This document shows positions 29,109 to 37,361 of a DNA stretch of 52,506 nt, piece after piece. The notes under the pieces are model-generated. The model did not search any database, had not been told where the DNA came from, and was given only the letters and a program-made list of their open reading frames with translations. The translations under genes were made by a program, and so were the position numbers. This DNA comes from Streptomyces sp. A012304 (GTDB taxonomy: Bacteria > Actinomycetota > Actinomycetes > Streptomycetales > Streptomycetaceae), in NCBI RefSeq assembly GCF_026008495.1, contig NZ_BQUN01000113.1, positions 1 through 52,506 of the forward strand. The letters are read 5' to 3'. The first letter of the stretch is position 1; every line of letters begins with the position of its first letter.

Positions 29109-31061
29109 GTGCGCATCCTGCCCCACGGGTCCTGGCCCTCACCCCTCGACGCCCGCCTCGCCGCCGCGCACGACGGGCGTCCGGAGTACGTCGGCTTCGT
29201 CGGTGACGAGATCTGGTGGACCGAGCCCCGCCCGGCGGAGGACGGCCGGCGCACCCTCGTGCGGCGCCGCGCGGACGGCACCGAGGAGTCCGTCCTGCCC
29301 GCCCCCTGGAACGTGCGCAGCCGCGTCCTCGAGTACGGCGGACAGCCCTGGGCGGGCGCGGTGCACGCGGGGCGGGCCGTCGTGGTGTTCGCGCACTTCG
29401 CCGACCAGCGGCTGTACCTCTGGGAGCCCGGCGGCGAACCCCGACCGCTCACCCCGGTCTCACCGGTGGGCGGCGGGCTGCGCTGGGCGGAACCCCGGCT
29501 GCTGCTCGACCGGGGTGAGGTGTGGTGCGTCATGGAGGAGTTCACCGGGGACGGGCCCACCGATGTGCGCCGGGTGCTGGCCGCCGTCCCGCTGGACGGC
29601 TCGGCCCGCCGGGACCGGCACGCGGTGCGTGAACTCACCGACGAACGGCGGCGGTTCGTCACCGGGGCGCGGCTCTCGCCGGACGGCCGGCGGGCCGCCT
29701 GGCTGGCCTGGGACCACCCCCGCATGCCGTGGGACGGCACGGAGGTGGTCGTCGCCGAGGTGGGCGCCGACGGCACGCTCGGCGGGGCACGGACGGTGGC
29801 CGGCGGGCCGGACGAGTCGATCGCCCAGGTCGACTGGTCGGCCGACGGCCGTCTGCTGTACGCGAGCGACCGCACGGGCTGGTGGAACCTGTACCGCGAC
29901 CACCGGCCGGTCTGCCCGCGCGAGGAGGAGTTCGGCGGGCCGCTGTGGAAGCTCGGGCTGCGCTGGTTCGCCCCGCTGGCGGACGGCCTCGTCGCCGTCG
30001 TGCACGGCCGGGGCGCCGCCGCGCTCGGCATCCTCGACCCGGACAGCGGCGCGGTCGTCGACGTGGCCGGACCATGGACCGAGTTCACGCCCACCCTCGC
30101 CGTGCTGGGCGACCGGGTCGTCGCCGTCGGGGCGAGCCCGCGCAGCGCCCACGAGGTGGTCGAAGTGGACACCGCGACCGGCCACGCCCGGGTGATCGGC
30201 GCCGCGCACCACGACACCGTGGACCCGGCGTACTACCCGGAGCCGCAGATCCGCACCTTCACCGGGCCCGACGGCCGCCCGGTCCACGGGCACGTCTACC
30301 CGCCCCACAACCCCGGCTGCGTCGCCCCCGGCGCCGAGCTGCCGCCGTACGTCGTCCGGGCGCACGGCGGGCCCACCGACCGGGCGCCGCTCGTGCTGGA
30401 CCTGGAGATCGCCTACCTCACCTCCCGGGGCATCGGGGTCGTCGAGGTCGACTACGGCGGGTCGACCGGGTACGGCCGCGCGTACCGCGACCGGCTGCGC
30501 GAGCAGTGGGGCGTGGTCGACGTCGAGGACTGCGCGGCCGTCGCCCTCGCCCTCGCCGACGAGGGCACCGCCGACCGCGACCGGCTGGCGATCCGCGGCG
30601 GCAGCGCCGGCGGCTGGACCGCCGCCGCCTCCCTCGCCGGCACCGACGTCTACGCCTGCGGCACGATCGCCTACCCCGTCCTGGACCCGGTGGCCTGGGC
30701 GACGGGCGGCACCCACGACTTCGAGTCCCGCTACCTCGACACCCTCGTCGGACCGCTCGCCGAGGTGCCCGCCCGGTACGCGCAGCGTTCCCCCGTCGAG
30801 CACGCCGACCGCATCACCGTGCCGATCCTGCTGCTCCAGGGCCTGGACGACGTGATCTGCCCGCCCGTCCAGGCCGAACGCCTCCTCGCCCGGCTCGCGG
30901 GCCGCGGGGTGCCGCACGCCCACCTCGTCTTCGAGGGGGAGGGGCACGGGTTCCGGCGGGCACACACCGTGCGGCGCGCGCTGGAGGCCGAGCTCTCCCT
31001 GTACGCTCAGGTGTTCGGGCTGCGTCCGCCCGGCATCCCGACGTTGGAGCTCACGCGGTGA
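29109..31061 (+). CDS. S9-family prolyl oligopeptidase-like peptidase
   Basis: 650 residues from GTG 29109. A beta-propeller-like N-terminal domain (about 1-390, with repeats such as TGARLSPDGRRAAWLAWDHP and QVDWSADGRLLYASDRTGWW) is followed by an alpha/beta-hydrolase domain. The nucleophile Ser lies in IRGGSAGGWTAA, the Asp in LLQGLDDVICPP, and the His in GEGHGFRRA. The propeller restricts access to short peptides. No signal peptide is visible, so it is cytosolic. It ends in a four-base GTGA overlap with the S66 gene. Confidence 0.9.
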   Translation: MRILPHGSWPSPLDARLAAAHDGRPEYVGFVGDEIWWTEPRPAEDGRRTLVRRRADGTEESVLPAPWNVRSRVLEYGGQPWAGAVHAGRAVVVFAHFADQRLYLWEPGGEPRPLTPVSPVGGGLRWAEPRLLLDRGEVWCVMEEFTGDGPTDVRRVLAAVPLDGSARRDRHAVRELTDERRRFVTGARLSPDGRRAAWLAWDHPRMPWDGTEVVVAEVGADGTLGGARTVAGGPDESIAQVDWSADGRLLYASDRTGWWNLYRDHRPVCPREEEFGGPLWKLGLRWFAPLADGLVAVVHGRGAAALGILDPDSGAVVDVAGPWTEFTPTLAVLGDRVVAVGASPRSAHEVVEVDTATGHARVIGAAHHDTVDPAYYPEPQIRTFTGPDGRPVHGHVYPPHNPGCVAPGAELPPYVVRAHGGPTDRAPLVLDLEIAYLTSRGIGVVEVDYGGSTGYGRAYRDRLREQWGVVDVEDCAAVALALADEGTADRDRLAIRGGSAGGWTAAASLAGTDVYACGTIAYPVLDPVAWATGGTHDFESRYLDTLVGPLAEVPARYAQRSPVEHADRITVPILLLQGLDDVICPPVQAERLLARLAGRGVPHAHLVFEGEGHGFRRAHTVRRALEAELSLYAQVFGLRPPGIPTLELTR

Positions 31062-31981
31062 ACGACCTTCTGCGGCCCGCCCGCCTCGCCCCCGGCGCCC
31101 GCGTCGCCGTCGTCGCGCCCAGCGGACCCGTGGCGGAGGAGCGGCTCGCGGCCGGAGTGGACATCCTGCGCGGCTGGGACCTCGACCCGGTCGTCGCCCC
31201 CCACGTCCTGGACCGGCACCGGGAGCTGGGACACCTCGCGGGCACCGACGCCGACCGGGCCGCCGACCTCCAGCGTGCCTGGTGCGACCCGGCCGTCGAC
31301 GCCGTGCTGTGCGCGCGGGGCGGATACGGCGCCCAGCGCGTGGTCGACCTGCTCGACTGGGAGGCGATGCGGGCCGCCGGGCCGAAGGTGTTCATCGGCT
31401 TCAGCGACGCGACCGCCCTGCACGAGGCGTTCGCCGTCCGCCTCGGCCTGGTCACGTTGTACGGGCCGGTGGCCGCCGGCGTCGACTTCGTCAAGAGCGC
31501 CCGCGCGCAGGAACACCTCAAGGCCACCCTGTTCGCCCCGGAGACCGTCCGCACCCTCACCTCCGCGGTCACCCCGCTCGCCCCGGGCCGGGCGCGGGGC
31601 GTCACCCTCGGCGGCTGCCTGGCCCTCCTGGCCACCGGCTACGGCACCCCGCACACCCGCTCCGGCGCCCGCGGCGGGCTGCTCCTGCTGGAGGACGTGG
31701 GGGAGCAGCCGTACAGCGTCGACCGGGCGCTCACCCAGCTGCTGCGCACCGGCTGGCTCGACGGGGTCGCGGGGATCGCGCTCGGCTCCTGGGACCGGTG
31801 CGGCTCCTACGAGGAGCTGCGGCCGGTGTTCGCCGACCGGCTCGGCGGGCTCGGTGTGCCCGTCGTCGAGGAACTCGGCTTCGGGCACTGCGAGGGCGCG
31901 CTGACCGTGCCGTTCGGGGTGGGCGCCGAACTGGACGCGGACGCGGGCACGCTCACCCTGGACGCGCCCGCCCTGCGATGA
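31058..31981 (+). CDS. S66-family LD-carboxypeptidase (LdcA-like)
   Basis: 307 residues from GTG 31058. The nucleophile Ser lies in VVAPSGPVAEE-type entry followed by CARGGYGAQRVVDLLDWEAM and GFSDATALHEAF; the latter two are the S66 signature. LLLLEDVGEQPYSVDRAL holds the Glu of the triad, and ELGFGHCEGALTVPFGV the His. Known members cut the L,D bond between meso-diaminopimelate and D-Ala of murein tetrapeptide during cell-wall recycling, or microcin C-like peptides. The Ser nucleophile is probably that of GFSDA or ARGGYG, which cannot be settled here. It closes the four-gene operon. Confidence 0.9.
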   Translation: MNDLLRPARLAPGARVAVVAPSGPVAEERLAAGVDILRGWDLDPVVAPHVLDRHRELGHLAGTDADRAADLQRAWCDPAVDAVLCARGGYGAQRVVDLLDWEAMRAAGPKVFIGFSDATALHEAFAVRLGLVTLYGPVAAGVDFVKSARAQEHLKATLFAPETVRTLTSAVTPLAPGRARGVTLGGCLALLATGYGTPHTRSGARGGLLLLEDVGEQPYSVDRALTQLLRTGWLDGVAGIALGSWDRCGSYEELRPVFADRLGGLGVPVVEELGFGHCEGALTVPFGVGAELDADAGTLTLDAPALR

Positions 31982-32056
31982 CCTGCGGGCGGCGTGCCCG
32001 CCACCGGGAGGGCGCCCCGCCGTGCGGGCCGGCCGTCGCGGTCCCACCCTGGAGGT

Positions 32057-32308
32057 ATGAGCCGGAAGACCTCGGAACGCGGCCGCAGGGCGGGAGGCGG
32101 ACGGCTGGTGTGGACGCCCGCCCGGATCGGGGTGCTGACGCTCGCCGTCCTCACCCTGATCTTCGTCTTCGAGAACACCAGCAGCACGGAGATCAGACTG
32201 CTGATCCCCGTGGTGACGATGCCGCTGTGGGCGGCGCTGCTCGCCACCGGCCTCATCGGCGCACTGTGCGGGGCGTACGCCGCCTACCTCCGCAGACGGC
32301 GCCACTGA
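32057..32308 (+). CDS. Small LapA-domain membrane protein
   Basis: 83 residues. A basic N-terminus (SRKTSERGRRAGGGR) precedes a first transmembrane helix IGVLTLAVLTLIFVFENTSS; the FxxxNxxxxxI pattern (FVFENTSSTEIRLL) is typical of LapA-domain proteins. A second helix follows (LWAALLATGLIGALCGAYAA) and a basic tail. GGAGG stands only one base before ATG 32057, which is unusually close; an ATG at 31994 adds an Arg/Pro-rich stretch. Function unknown, probably envelope assembly. Confidence 0.75.
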   Translation: MSRKTSERGRRAGGGRLVWTPARIGVLTLAVLTLIFVFENTSSTEIRLLIPVVTMPLWAALLATGLIGALCGAYAAYLRRRRH

Positions 32309-32328
32309 CCCGGTCGTACCCTGGGCCG

Positions 32329-32898
32329 ATGCCGCACACCGCGTCCCGCTACCTCGCCGAGGGCCCCCGCGTGGGCATACGCCACTTCACCTACGCGGAC
32401 GGGGCCGAGTTCACCGCACGGGTCCGGGAGAGCAAGGACCTGCACCACCCGTGGCTGTTCCCGCCGGCCACCGCCCAGGCGTACACCGCGTACGCGGGCC
32501 GGCTGATCGAGGACCCCACGAAGGCCGGGTTCCTCGTCTGCACCAAGGACGACGGGGCCATCGCCGGCTTCATCAACATCAACAACATCGTCGAGGGCGG
32601 CTTCCAGTGCGGAGCCCTCGGCTACGGCGCCTTCGCGCACGCCGCCGGGCGCGGACTGATGCGCGAGGGACTCGACCTCGTCGTCGGGCACGCGTTCGGG
32701 CCGATGCGGCTGCACCGGCTGGAGATCAACGTCCAGCCACTGAACGCCGCCTCGATCGCCCTCGCCCGCGCCTGCGGATTCCGACTGGAGGGCTTCTCCC
32801 CGAAGATGATCTACATCGACGGGGCGTGGCGGGACCACGAACGGTGGGCGATCACCGCCGAGACGCGGCCCCGGCGCGCTTCCCGCCCTTCCGGTTGA
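32329..32898 (+). CDS. GNAT-family N-acetyltransferase (RimJ-like)
   Basis: 189 residues. It resembles the RimJ/RimL branch: VGIRHFTYADGAEFTARVRE near the start, IAGFININNIVEGGFQCGAL in the middle, and MRLHRLEINVQPLNAASIAL then ARACGFRLEGFSPKMIYIDG, the typical end of the fold. These enzymes acetylate N-terminal residues or antibiotics; the substrate is unknown. There is no ribosome site, but TACCCT at 32317-32322 would start the transcript at the ATG itself. The 3' end overlaps the convergent DUF6204-like gene by 47 bases. Confidence 0.85.
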   Translation: MPHTASRYLAEGPRVGIRHFTYADGAEFTARVRESKDLHHPWLFPPATAQAYTAYAGRLIEDPTKAGFLVCTKDDGAIAGFININNIVEGGFQCGALGYGAFAHAAGRGLMREGLDLVVGHAFGPMRLHRLEINVQPLNAASIALARACGFRLEGFSPKMIYIDGAWRDHERWAITAETRPRRASRPSG

Positions 32899-33214
32899 TC
32901 TTCATGGTGTCGAGGTCCGTGACCGTCGAGCGCAGCCCCGTGAAGCCGTAGCCCAGCTCCCGCAGCCGCGTCTCGGCGCGGTCCTCGGCGAGCGCGCCCG
33001 CCATCTCCGGACCGTCCGCCGCGTCCGACACCACCACATAGCGCATCGAGAAGTGGTTCAGCGGCGGCTCGTAGGACAGCGTGCCGTCCTCGGTGAACCG
33101 CATGCCGCTCAGGCCGTGGTCGCCGGCCTCCGCGAGCAGCCGGGCGCGGGCCTCGTCGGTGAGACCGTCCCAGGTGCCCCGGACGATCACCCGGTAGGTG
33201 TGCTGCTCGCTCAC
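32852..33214 (-). CDS. DUF6204-like small protein
   Basis: 120 residues from GTG 33214 with AAGGAG seven bases upstream. The first strand YRVIVRGTWDGLTDEARARL and the central NHFSMRYVVVSDAADGPEMA, with LRELGYGFTGLRSTVTDLDT, look like a ferredoxin-like alpha/beta fold; the family, as I recall, is DUF6204. The C-terminal tail MKINRKGGKRAGAASRR is strongly basic. Function is unknown. It converges on the GNAT gene with a 47-base overlap. Confidence 0.7.
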   Translation of the reverse strand: MSEQHTYRVIVRGTWDGLTDEARARLLAEAGDHGLSGMRFTEDGTLSYEPPLNHFSMRYVVVSDAADGPEMAGALAEDRAETRLRELGYGFTGLRSTVTDLDTMKINRKGGKRAGAASRR

Positions 33215-33291
33215 GTGCGCTCCTTCTGCCGCTCGCCGCTCGCCGCGGAACTCGGTGGACTGTCGACCATACGTCGGAGAGGATGCGGCGC

Positions 33292-34191
33292 ATGCGGAAT
33301 TTCGTCGTGCTGGACGCCCCCTCCAACCTGGGGCTGCGGCCCCCCGCCCCCGGCACCGTGCCGGGCTGCTACAAGCTCGCCGGCGCCCTGCGCGAGCAGC
33401 GGATCGTGCGGCGGCTCGGCGCCGCAGAGGGCGGGGTCGTCGTCCCGCCGCGCTACGACCGCGGCGACTGGCGGGAGGGCGACGGCGTCTTCAACGCGGC
33501 CGCCCTCGCCACGTACACCCGCAAGCTCGCCGACCGTATCGAGCGGCATGTGCGCGCCGGTGACTTCCCCGTCGTCCTCGGCGGGGACTGTTCCATCCAG
33601 CTCGGCGCCTCCCTCGCGTTGCGCCGCATCGGCCGCTACGGTCTGGCCGCGGTCGACGCCTCGCACGACTTCCGCCATCCGGGCAACTCCGACCACGTCG
33701 GCGCGGCGGGCGGCGAGGAGGTCGCCCTGGCCACCGGGCGCGGACAGGAGGACCTGACGAACCTGGAGGGCCTCAGGCCCTATCTGCGCGACGAGGACGT
33801 GCGGTTCTTCGGCATCCGCGACTGCTTCGAGGAGGACTCCGCCGAACTCGCCGCGTTGAAGATCCCCGTCGTGACGGTCGGACAGCTGCGCGAGTGGGGC
33901 CCGGACACCCTCGCCCGGGCCACCGTACAGGCCTTCGAGATCCCCCAACTGGACGGTTTCTGGGTGCACTTGGACGCCGACGTGCTCGACCCCGACGTCA
34001 TGCCCGCCGTCGACAGCCCCGACCCGGACGGCCTTCAGCCCGACGAACTCGTCGCCCTGCTGAGGCCGCTGCTCGCCTCCCCGCACTGCGCGGGCCTCAA
34101 CGTCACCATCTACGACCCCGACCTGGACCCGGACGGCACGGCGGGCGCCCTGCTGACCGACGTGGTCGTGGCCGCCCTCGGCCGCTCCTGA
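33292..34191 (+). CDS. Arginase/ureohydrolase-family protein with altered metal motif
   Basis: 299 residues from ATG 33292 (GGAGAGG nine bases upstream); ATG 33283 is also possible. The fold is clearly ureohydrolase: FPVVLGGDCSIQLGASLALR, AAVDASHDFRHPGN, and GFWVHLDADVLDPDVMPAVD. But the normal GGDH is GGDC, and the DAHxD motif is DASHD, so the His that binds manganese is displaced by one. The DxD pair HLDADV is intact. A ureohydrolase that has lost two of six ligands may use a different metal or a different substrate. It may be a member of a characterised variant subfamily; I cannot decide. Confidence 0.85.
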   Translation: MRNFVVLDAPSNLGLRPPAPGTVPGCYKLAGALREQRIVRRLGAAEGGVVVPPRYDRGDWREGDGVFNAAALATYTRKLADRIERHVRAGDFPVVLGGDCSIQLGASLALRRIGRYGLAAVDASHDFRHPGNSDHVGAAGGEEVALATGRGQEDLTNLEGLRPYLRDEDVRFFGIRDCFEEDSAELAALKIPVVTVGQLREWGPDTLARATVQAFEIPQLDGFWVHLDADVLDPDVMPAVDSPDPDGLQPDELVALLRPLLASPHCAGLNVTIYDPDLDPDGTAGALLTDVVVAALGRS

Positions 34192-34202
34192 CGGGCGCCG
34201 GC

Positions 34203-34553
34203 TCAGGCCCCGCGGCGGTCCACGTACTCGTAGACGGAACCGTCCGGATGGCGGGCGATCAGGTTGCGGCCCACCGGGGTGGCAACGGGGCCGGCGACGA
34301 CGTCCGCGCCCAGCTCGGTCAGCGTCTTGTACGCCTCGTCCACGTCCGTGACGGCGATCGTCGCCGTGACCTTGCGCAGCACCTCCAGCTCCGCCTCCGG
34401 CCCGCTCATCAGCAGGAAGCAGCCGACCGCCGCCACCTGCACCCCGGCCCGCTCGAACCGCAGCGCCGGGGTGCCGGCCAGCCGCTCGTAGAAGGGGACC
34501 GCGGCTTCCAGATCGTCGACGCAGACACGCAGCGTGGCTCCCAGGATGTCCAT
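34203..34553 (-). CDS. VOC/glyoxalase-family protein
   Basis: 116 residues, one vicinal-oxygen-chelate domain made of two beta-alpha-beta-beta-beta units: ATLRVCVDDLEAAVPFYERL and KVTATIAVTDVDEAYKTLTE start the two halves, and RHPDGSVYEYVDR ends it with the usual Glu. Substrate unknown. There is no ribosome site; TAGGCT lies on the minus strand at 34560-34565, six bases before the ATG, so the transcript is probably leaderless. Confidence 0.8.
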   Translation of the reverse strand: MDILGATLRVCVDDLEAAVPFYERLAGTPALRFERAGVQVAAVGCFLLMSGPEAELEVLRKVTATIAVTDVDEAYKTLTELGADVVAGPVATPVGRNLIARHPDGSVYEYVDRRGA

Positions 34554-34634
34554 GCGCCGAGCCTAGCCAAGGCGGCTCCGCGTCGGAGATCCCTTCACGT
34601 GATCCCCTGATCCCCCGGCCGGCGGCCCGCCCCC

Positions 34635-34659
34635 GTTACGCCGCCGTCACGCCGGGTAC
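34635..34659 (+). promoter_or_regulatory. Sigma-B-like promoter of the holin-family gene
   Basis: GTTA at 34635-34638, 15 bases, GGGTAC at 34654-34659. The S. coelicolor sigma-B pattern is, from memory, GNNT-N14-16-GGGTAC/T, so the -10 matches fully and the -35 in part. It ends nine bases before ATG 34669, which would make the transcript leaderless. Confidence 0.45.
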
Positions 34660-34668
34660 CCGACGCCC

Positions 34669-35157
34669 ATGGAGCGCATGGATCACCTGGAGCATCTGGA
34701 CAAGCACCTGGTCGACGAGCTGGCGCAGGTGGCACGCGAGACCATCCGCGAGGAACTGCGCGAGCAGACCCGCAAGCAGCGCCGGACGGCCATGCTGTAC
34801 GCCGCGTCCGGCGCGCTCGCCCTGTACGCGGGCGGCGCCGTCGCGCTCGCCGTGGGCCTGGCACTCGGCAACGGACTGCCGGACTGGGTCGCCGCACTGA
34901 TCACCGCCGCGATCCTCGGCGTGCTGGCGTACCTGCTGCGCGGCGCCGCCCGGCCGCACCGGCACCCCGCCCACCACGACGTGCCCGCACCGCCCGGCCG
35001 GGTCGTCGGCGGGACCCCGCCCGCCGGTCCGCCCGGCGGCCTCGGACTGCCGTACCCGCCGATGCCGCCGACCGCGCCCGGCGCGGGCGTGCCGGAGGCC
35101 CAGGCGGCGCCGCGTCCCGACGACATCGACCCCGAGTCGCCGCACCACCGGGCGTGA
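34669..35157 (+). CDS. Phage-holin-family (Holin-X-like) membrane protein
   Basis: 162 residues. A charged amphipathic helix (LDKHLVDELAQVARETIREE) precedes two transmembrane helices: ALALYAGGAVALAVGLALGN and WVAALITAAILGVLAYLLRG. The tail of about 70 residues is Pro/Gly/Ala-rich and disordered. This matches the actinobacterial Holin-X (PF07332-like) proteins, which are chromosomal and not phage lysis proteins in most cases; stress-linked roles in the envelope are suspected. Start 34669 fits a leaderless transcript from a sigma-B-like promoter; 34678 is an alternative. A short-chain dehydrogenase gene follows on the same strand. Confidence 0.75.
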   Translation: MERMDHLEHLDKHLVDELAQVARETIREELREQTRKQRRTAMLYAASGALALYAGGAVALAVGLALGNGLPDWVAALITAAILGVLAYLLRGAARPHRHPAHHDVPAPPGRVVGGTPPAGPPGGLGLPYPPMPPTAPGAGVPEAQAAPRPDDIDPESPHHRA

Positions 35158-35184
35158 TGCGCGGTGCGGACGCCTTGGCGGCCG

Positions 35185-36255
35185 ATGGCCGAAGGACGCA
35201 GGGCCGTCGTGGTGACCGGGGCCAGCGGGGGCGTGGGGCGGGCCGCGGCCCGGGCCTTCGCCGCCCGCGGCGACCGGGTCGCGCTGCTGGCGCGGGGCCG
35301 CGAGGGCCTCGCCGCGGCGGCGGACGAGGTGCAGCGCGCCGGCGGTGAGGCGCTCGTGGTGAGCGTCGACATGTCCGACGCCAAGGCGGTCGAGGACGCG
35401 GCACAGCAGGTCGCCGACGCCTTCGGCCGCATCGACGTATGGGTCAACAACGCCTTCGCGGGCGTCTTCGCCCCCTTCACGGAGATCACCCCCGACGAGT
35501 TCCGGCGGGTGACCGAAGTGACGTACCTGGGGTATGTGTTCGGCACCCGCGCCGCGCTGCGGCACATGCTGCCGAGGAACCGCGGCACGATCGTGCAGGT
35601 AGGCTCCGCGCTCGCCTATCGCGGGGTGCCGCTCCAGTCGGCGTACTGCGGGGCCAAGCACGCGATCCAGGGGTTCAACGAGTCGCTGCGCTGCGAGCTG
35701 CTGCACTCCCGCAGCCGGGTGCGGACCACGATGGTGCAGCTGCCCGCCGTCAACACGCCCCAGTTCGACTGGGTGCTGAGCCGGATGCCGGGGCAGGCAC
35801 GGCCGGTGGCGCCCGTGTACCAGCCCGAGGTGGCGGCCCGGGCGATCGTGCACGCCGCCGGGCACGCGCGGCGGCGCGAGTACTGGGTGGGGGGTTCGAC
35901 GGCGGCCGCGCTGATCGCCAACGCGGTGGCCCCCGGCTTCCTCGACCGGTATCTGGCCCGGACCGGCTTCGACTCCCAGCAGGAGCAGCCGACGAGGGAC
36001 GAGCACCGGGGAGGCCCGGGCAATCTGTGGAGTCCCGCGGACGGCCCCCACGGACACGACCACGGGGCGCACGGCCGCTTCGACGACGAGGCCGTGGCAC
36101 ACAGCCCCCAGGAGTGGGCCTCACGCAACCGGAGCCGGATGGGTACGGGGCTGCTGGCCGCCGGGCTCGGCGCCGCGGTGACCGCCGGACTGCGCCGGCG
36201 GACCCGCGGCACACGGCGCTCTCAAGGGAGTTGGGGCAGCACCTTCGTGCGGTAG
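35185..36255 (+). CDS. Short-chain dehydrogenase/reductase
   Basis: 356 residues from ATG 35185; a GTG at 35164 adds seven residues. The cofactor motif VVTGASGGVGRAAARAFAAR (TGxxxGxG) lies at about 8-26, the NNA motif in VWVNNAFAGVF, the Ser in VQVGSALAYRG and the Tyr-x3-Lys in SAYCGAKHAIQG. This is a classical SDR. A C-terminal extension of about 100 residues (His, Gly and Arg-rich, ending in TGLLAAGLGAAVTAGLRRRT) may hold one membrane-associated helix. The gene lies behind the holin-family gene and converges on the F420-dependent enzyme with a 34-base overlap. Confidence 0.88.
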   Translation: MAEGRRAVVVTGASGGVGRAAARAFAARGDRVALLARGREGLAAAADEVQRAGGEALVVSVDMSDAKAVEDAAQQVADAFGRIDVWVNNAFAGVFAPFTEITPDEFRRVTEVTYLGYVFGTRAALRHMLPRNRGTIVQVGSALAYRGVPLQSAYCGAKHAIQGFNESLRCELLHSRSRVRTTMVQLPAVNTPQFDWVLSRMPGQARPVAPVYQPEVAARAIVHAAGHARRREYWVGGSTAAALIANAVAPGFLDRYLARTGFDSQQEQPTRDEHRGGPGNLWSPADGPHGHDHGAHGRFDDEAVAHSPQEWASRNRSRMGTGLLAAGLGAAVTAGLRRRTRGTRRSQGSWGSTFVR

Positions 36256-37175
36256 AAGTCGAAGAAGCCGCGCTGGTCGGGGCCGATCTGGTTGACGTAG
36301 ATCCGGTCGAAGCCCGCGTCGGCGAACGCCTTCAGGGCGGCGACGTGCTCGTCCACGTCGTCGCCGCACACCGTGTTCTCCCGCACCATCTCCTCGGTGA
36401 CCAGCGGCGCGAGCTGCTCGAAGTGGCTCGGCGTGGGCAGGATCTGGCCCATCTCGCCGGGCAGCAGCTGGTTCGGCCACAGCCGACGGACCGTGCGCAC
36501 CGCCTCCTCCCGGTCCGCGCCGTAACAGACCTTGGTGCCGCCGCTGACCGGCTTGGAGCCACCGCCGCCCTTGCGGAACTGCTCCACCATCGGCTCCTCG
36601 GGCATCATCGTGATGTAGCCGTCGCCGACCCGGGAGGCCAGCGCCGTCGCCTTGGGGCCGAAGCCGGAGATGTCGATCGGCACGGGCTCGTCGGGGACGG
36701 TGTAGAGGCGGGCGTTCTCCACCGTGTAGTGGGTGCCGTAGTGGCTGACCTCCTCGCCCGTGAACAGACGGCGCATCACCTGGATCGCCTCCTCCAGCAT
36801 CTCCAGCCGCACGTGCGCGGGCGGCCAGGGGCCGCCGAGGATGTGCTCGTTGAGCGCCTCGCCCGAGCCGACGCCGAGCCGGAAACGGCCGTTGGTCATC
36901 ACCGCGCTCGTCGCGGCGGCCTGTGCCACGACCGCGGGGTGCGTCCGCACCGTCGGGCAGGTCACCGCCGTCTCGATGGGCAGCGACACCGCCTCCGACA
37001 GCGCGCCGATCACCGACCACACGAACGGGCTCTGGCCCTGCGCGTCGTTCCACGGGTGGAAGTGGTCGGAGATCCACAGCGCCGTGAATCCGGCCTGCTC
37101 GGCCATCCTGGCCTGCTCGACGAGATCCGCGGGGCCGAACTCCTCGCAGGACAGGAAGTAGCCGTACTCGGGCAT
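36222..37175 (-). CDS. F420-dependent LLM-class oxidoreductase
   Basis: 317 residues. The start MPEYGYFLSCEEF, AGFTALWISDHFHPWND, the TAVTCPTVRTHPAVVAQAAA segment and RFRLGVGSGEALNEHILGG mark a luciferase-like flavin/F420 enzyme, close to the F420-dependent glucose-6-phosphate dehydrogenase branch (TIGR03557-like). It would use F420 as hydride carrier in the cytosol; the substrate is not shown by sequence. GGAGG lies seven bases before ATG 37175. A textbook sigma-B-type promoter lies 48 bases upstream on the minus strand. Confidence 0.88.
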   Translation of the reverse strand: MPEYGYFLSCEEFGPADLVEQARMAEQAGFTALWISDHFHPWNDAQGQSPFVWSVIGALSEAVSLPIETAVTCPTVRTHPAVVAQAAATSAVMTNGRFRLGVGSGEALNEHILGGPWPPAHVRLEMLEEAIQVMRRLFTGEEVSHYGTHYTVENARLYTVPDEPVPIDISGFGPKATALASRVGDGYITMMPEEPMVEQFRKGGGGSKPVSGGTKVCYGADREEAVRTVRRLWPNQLLPGEMGQILPTPSHFEQLAPLVTEEMVRENTVCGDDVDEHVAALKAFADAGFDRIYVNQIGPDQRGFFDFYRTKVLPQLP

Positions 37176-37222
37176 GGGGTACCTCCGCTGGGTGTGCGGC
37201 GGGTGGGTCGGTCGCCGTCCGG

Positions 37223-37246
37223 GTACCCGGCGGCCGGGTGGGAAAC
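37223..37246 (-). promoter_or_regulatory. Sigma-B-type promoter of the F420-dependent gene
   Basis: On the minus strand, GTTT (37246-37243), 14 bases, GGGTAC (37228-37223). Both boxes match the remembered sigma-B pattern exactly. The start site would fall near 37215, 40 bases before the ATG. GGGTACCC is itself palindromic, so a -10 could also be read on the other strand. Confidence 0.55.
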
Positions 37247-37269
37247 CGGCACCGCCCGGCCCGCCGGAC

Positions 37270-37294
37270 GTTTGACGGCCCTGGCCAGGGGGAC
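37270..37294 (+). promoter_or_regulatory. Possible sigma-B-like promoter of the flavoprotein operon
   Basis: GTTT at 37270-37273, 15 bases, GGGGAC at 37289-37294. One base in the -10 differs from GGGTAC. It lies 68 bases before GTG 37362, on the opposite strand from the neighbouring sigma-B-like promoter. Confidence 0.35.
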
Positions 37295-37361
37295 GCGGAA
37301 AGCCTCGTACGACTCCCCGCGGCCCCGAGGGCGCGGGGACCCCCATTCGGAGGCGCGCACC

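Noticed and set aside
34669..35157. Holin-family gene as a sign of a prophage
   Set aside because: No phage gene lies near it; such proteins are normal chromosomal genes in this genus, and the gene has a stress-type promoter.
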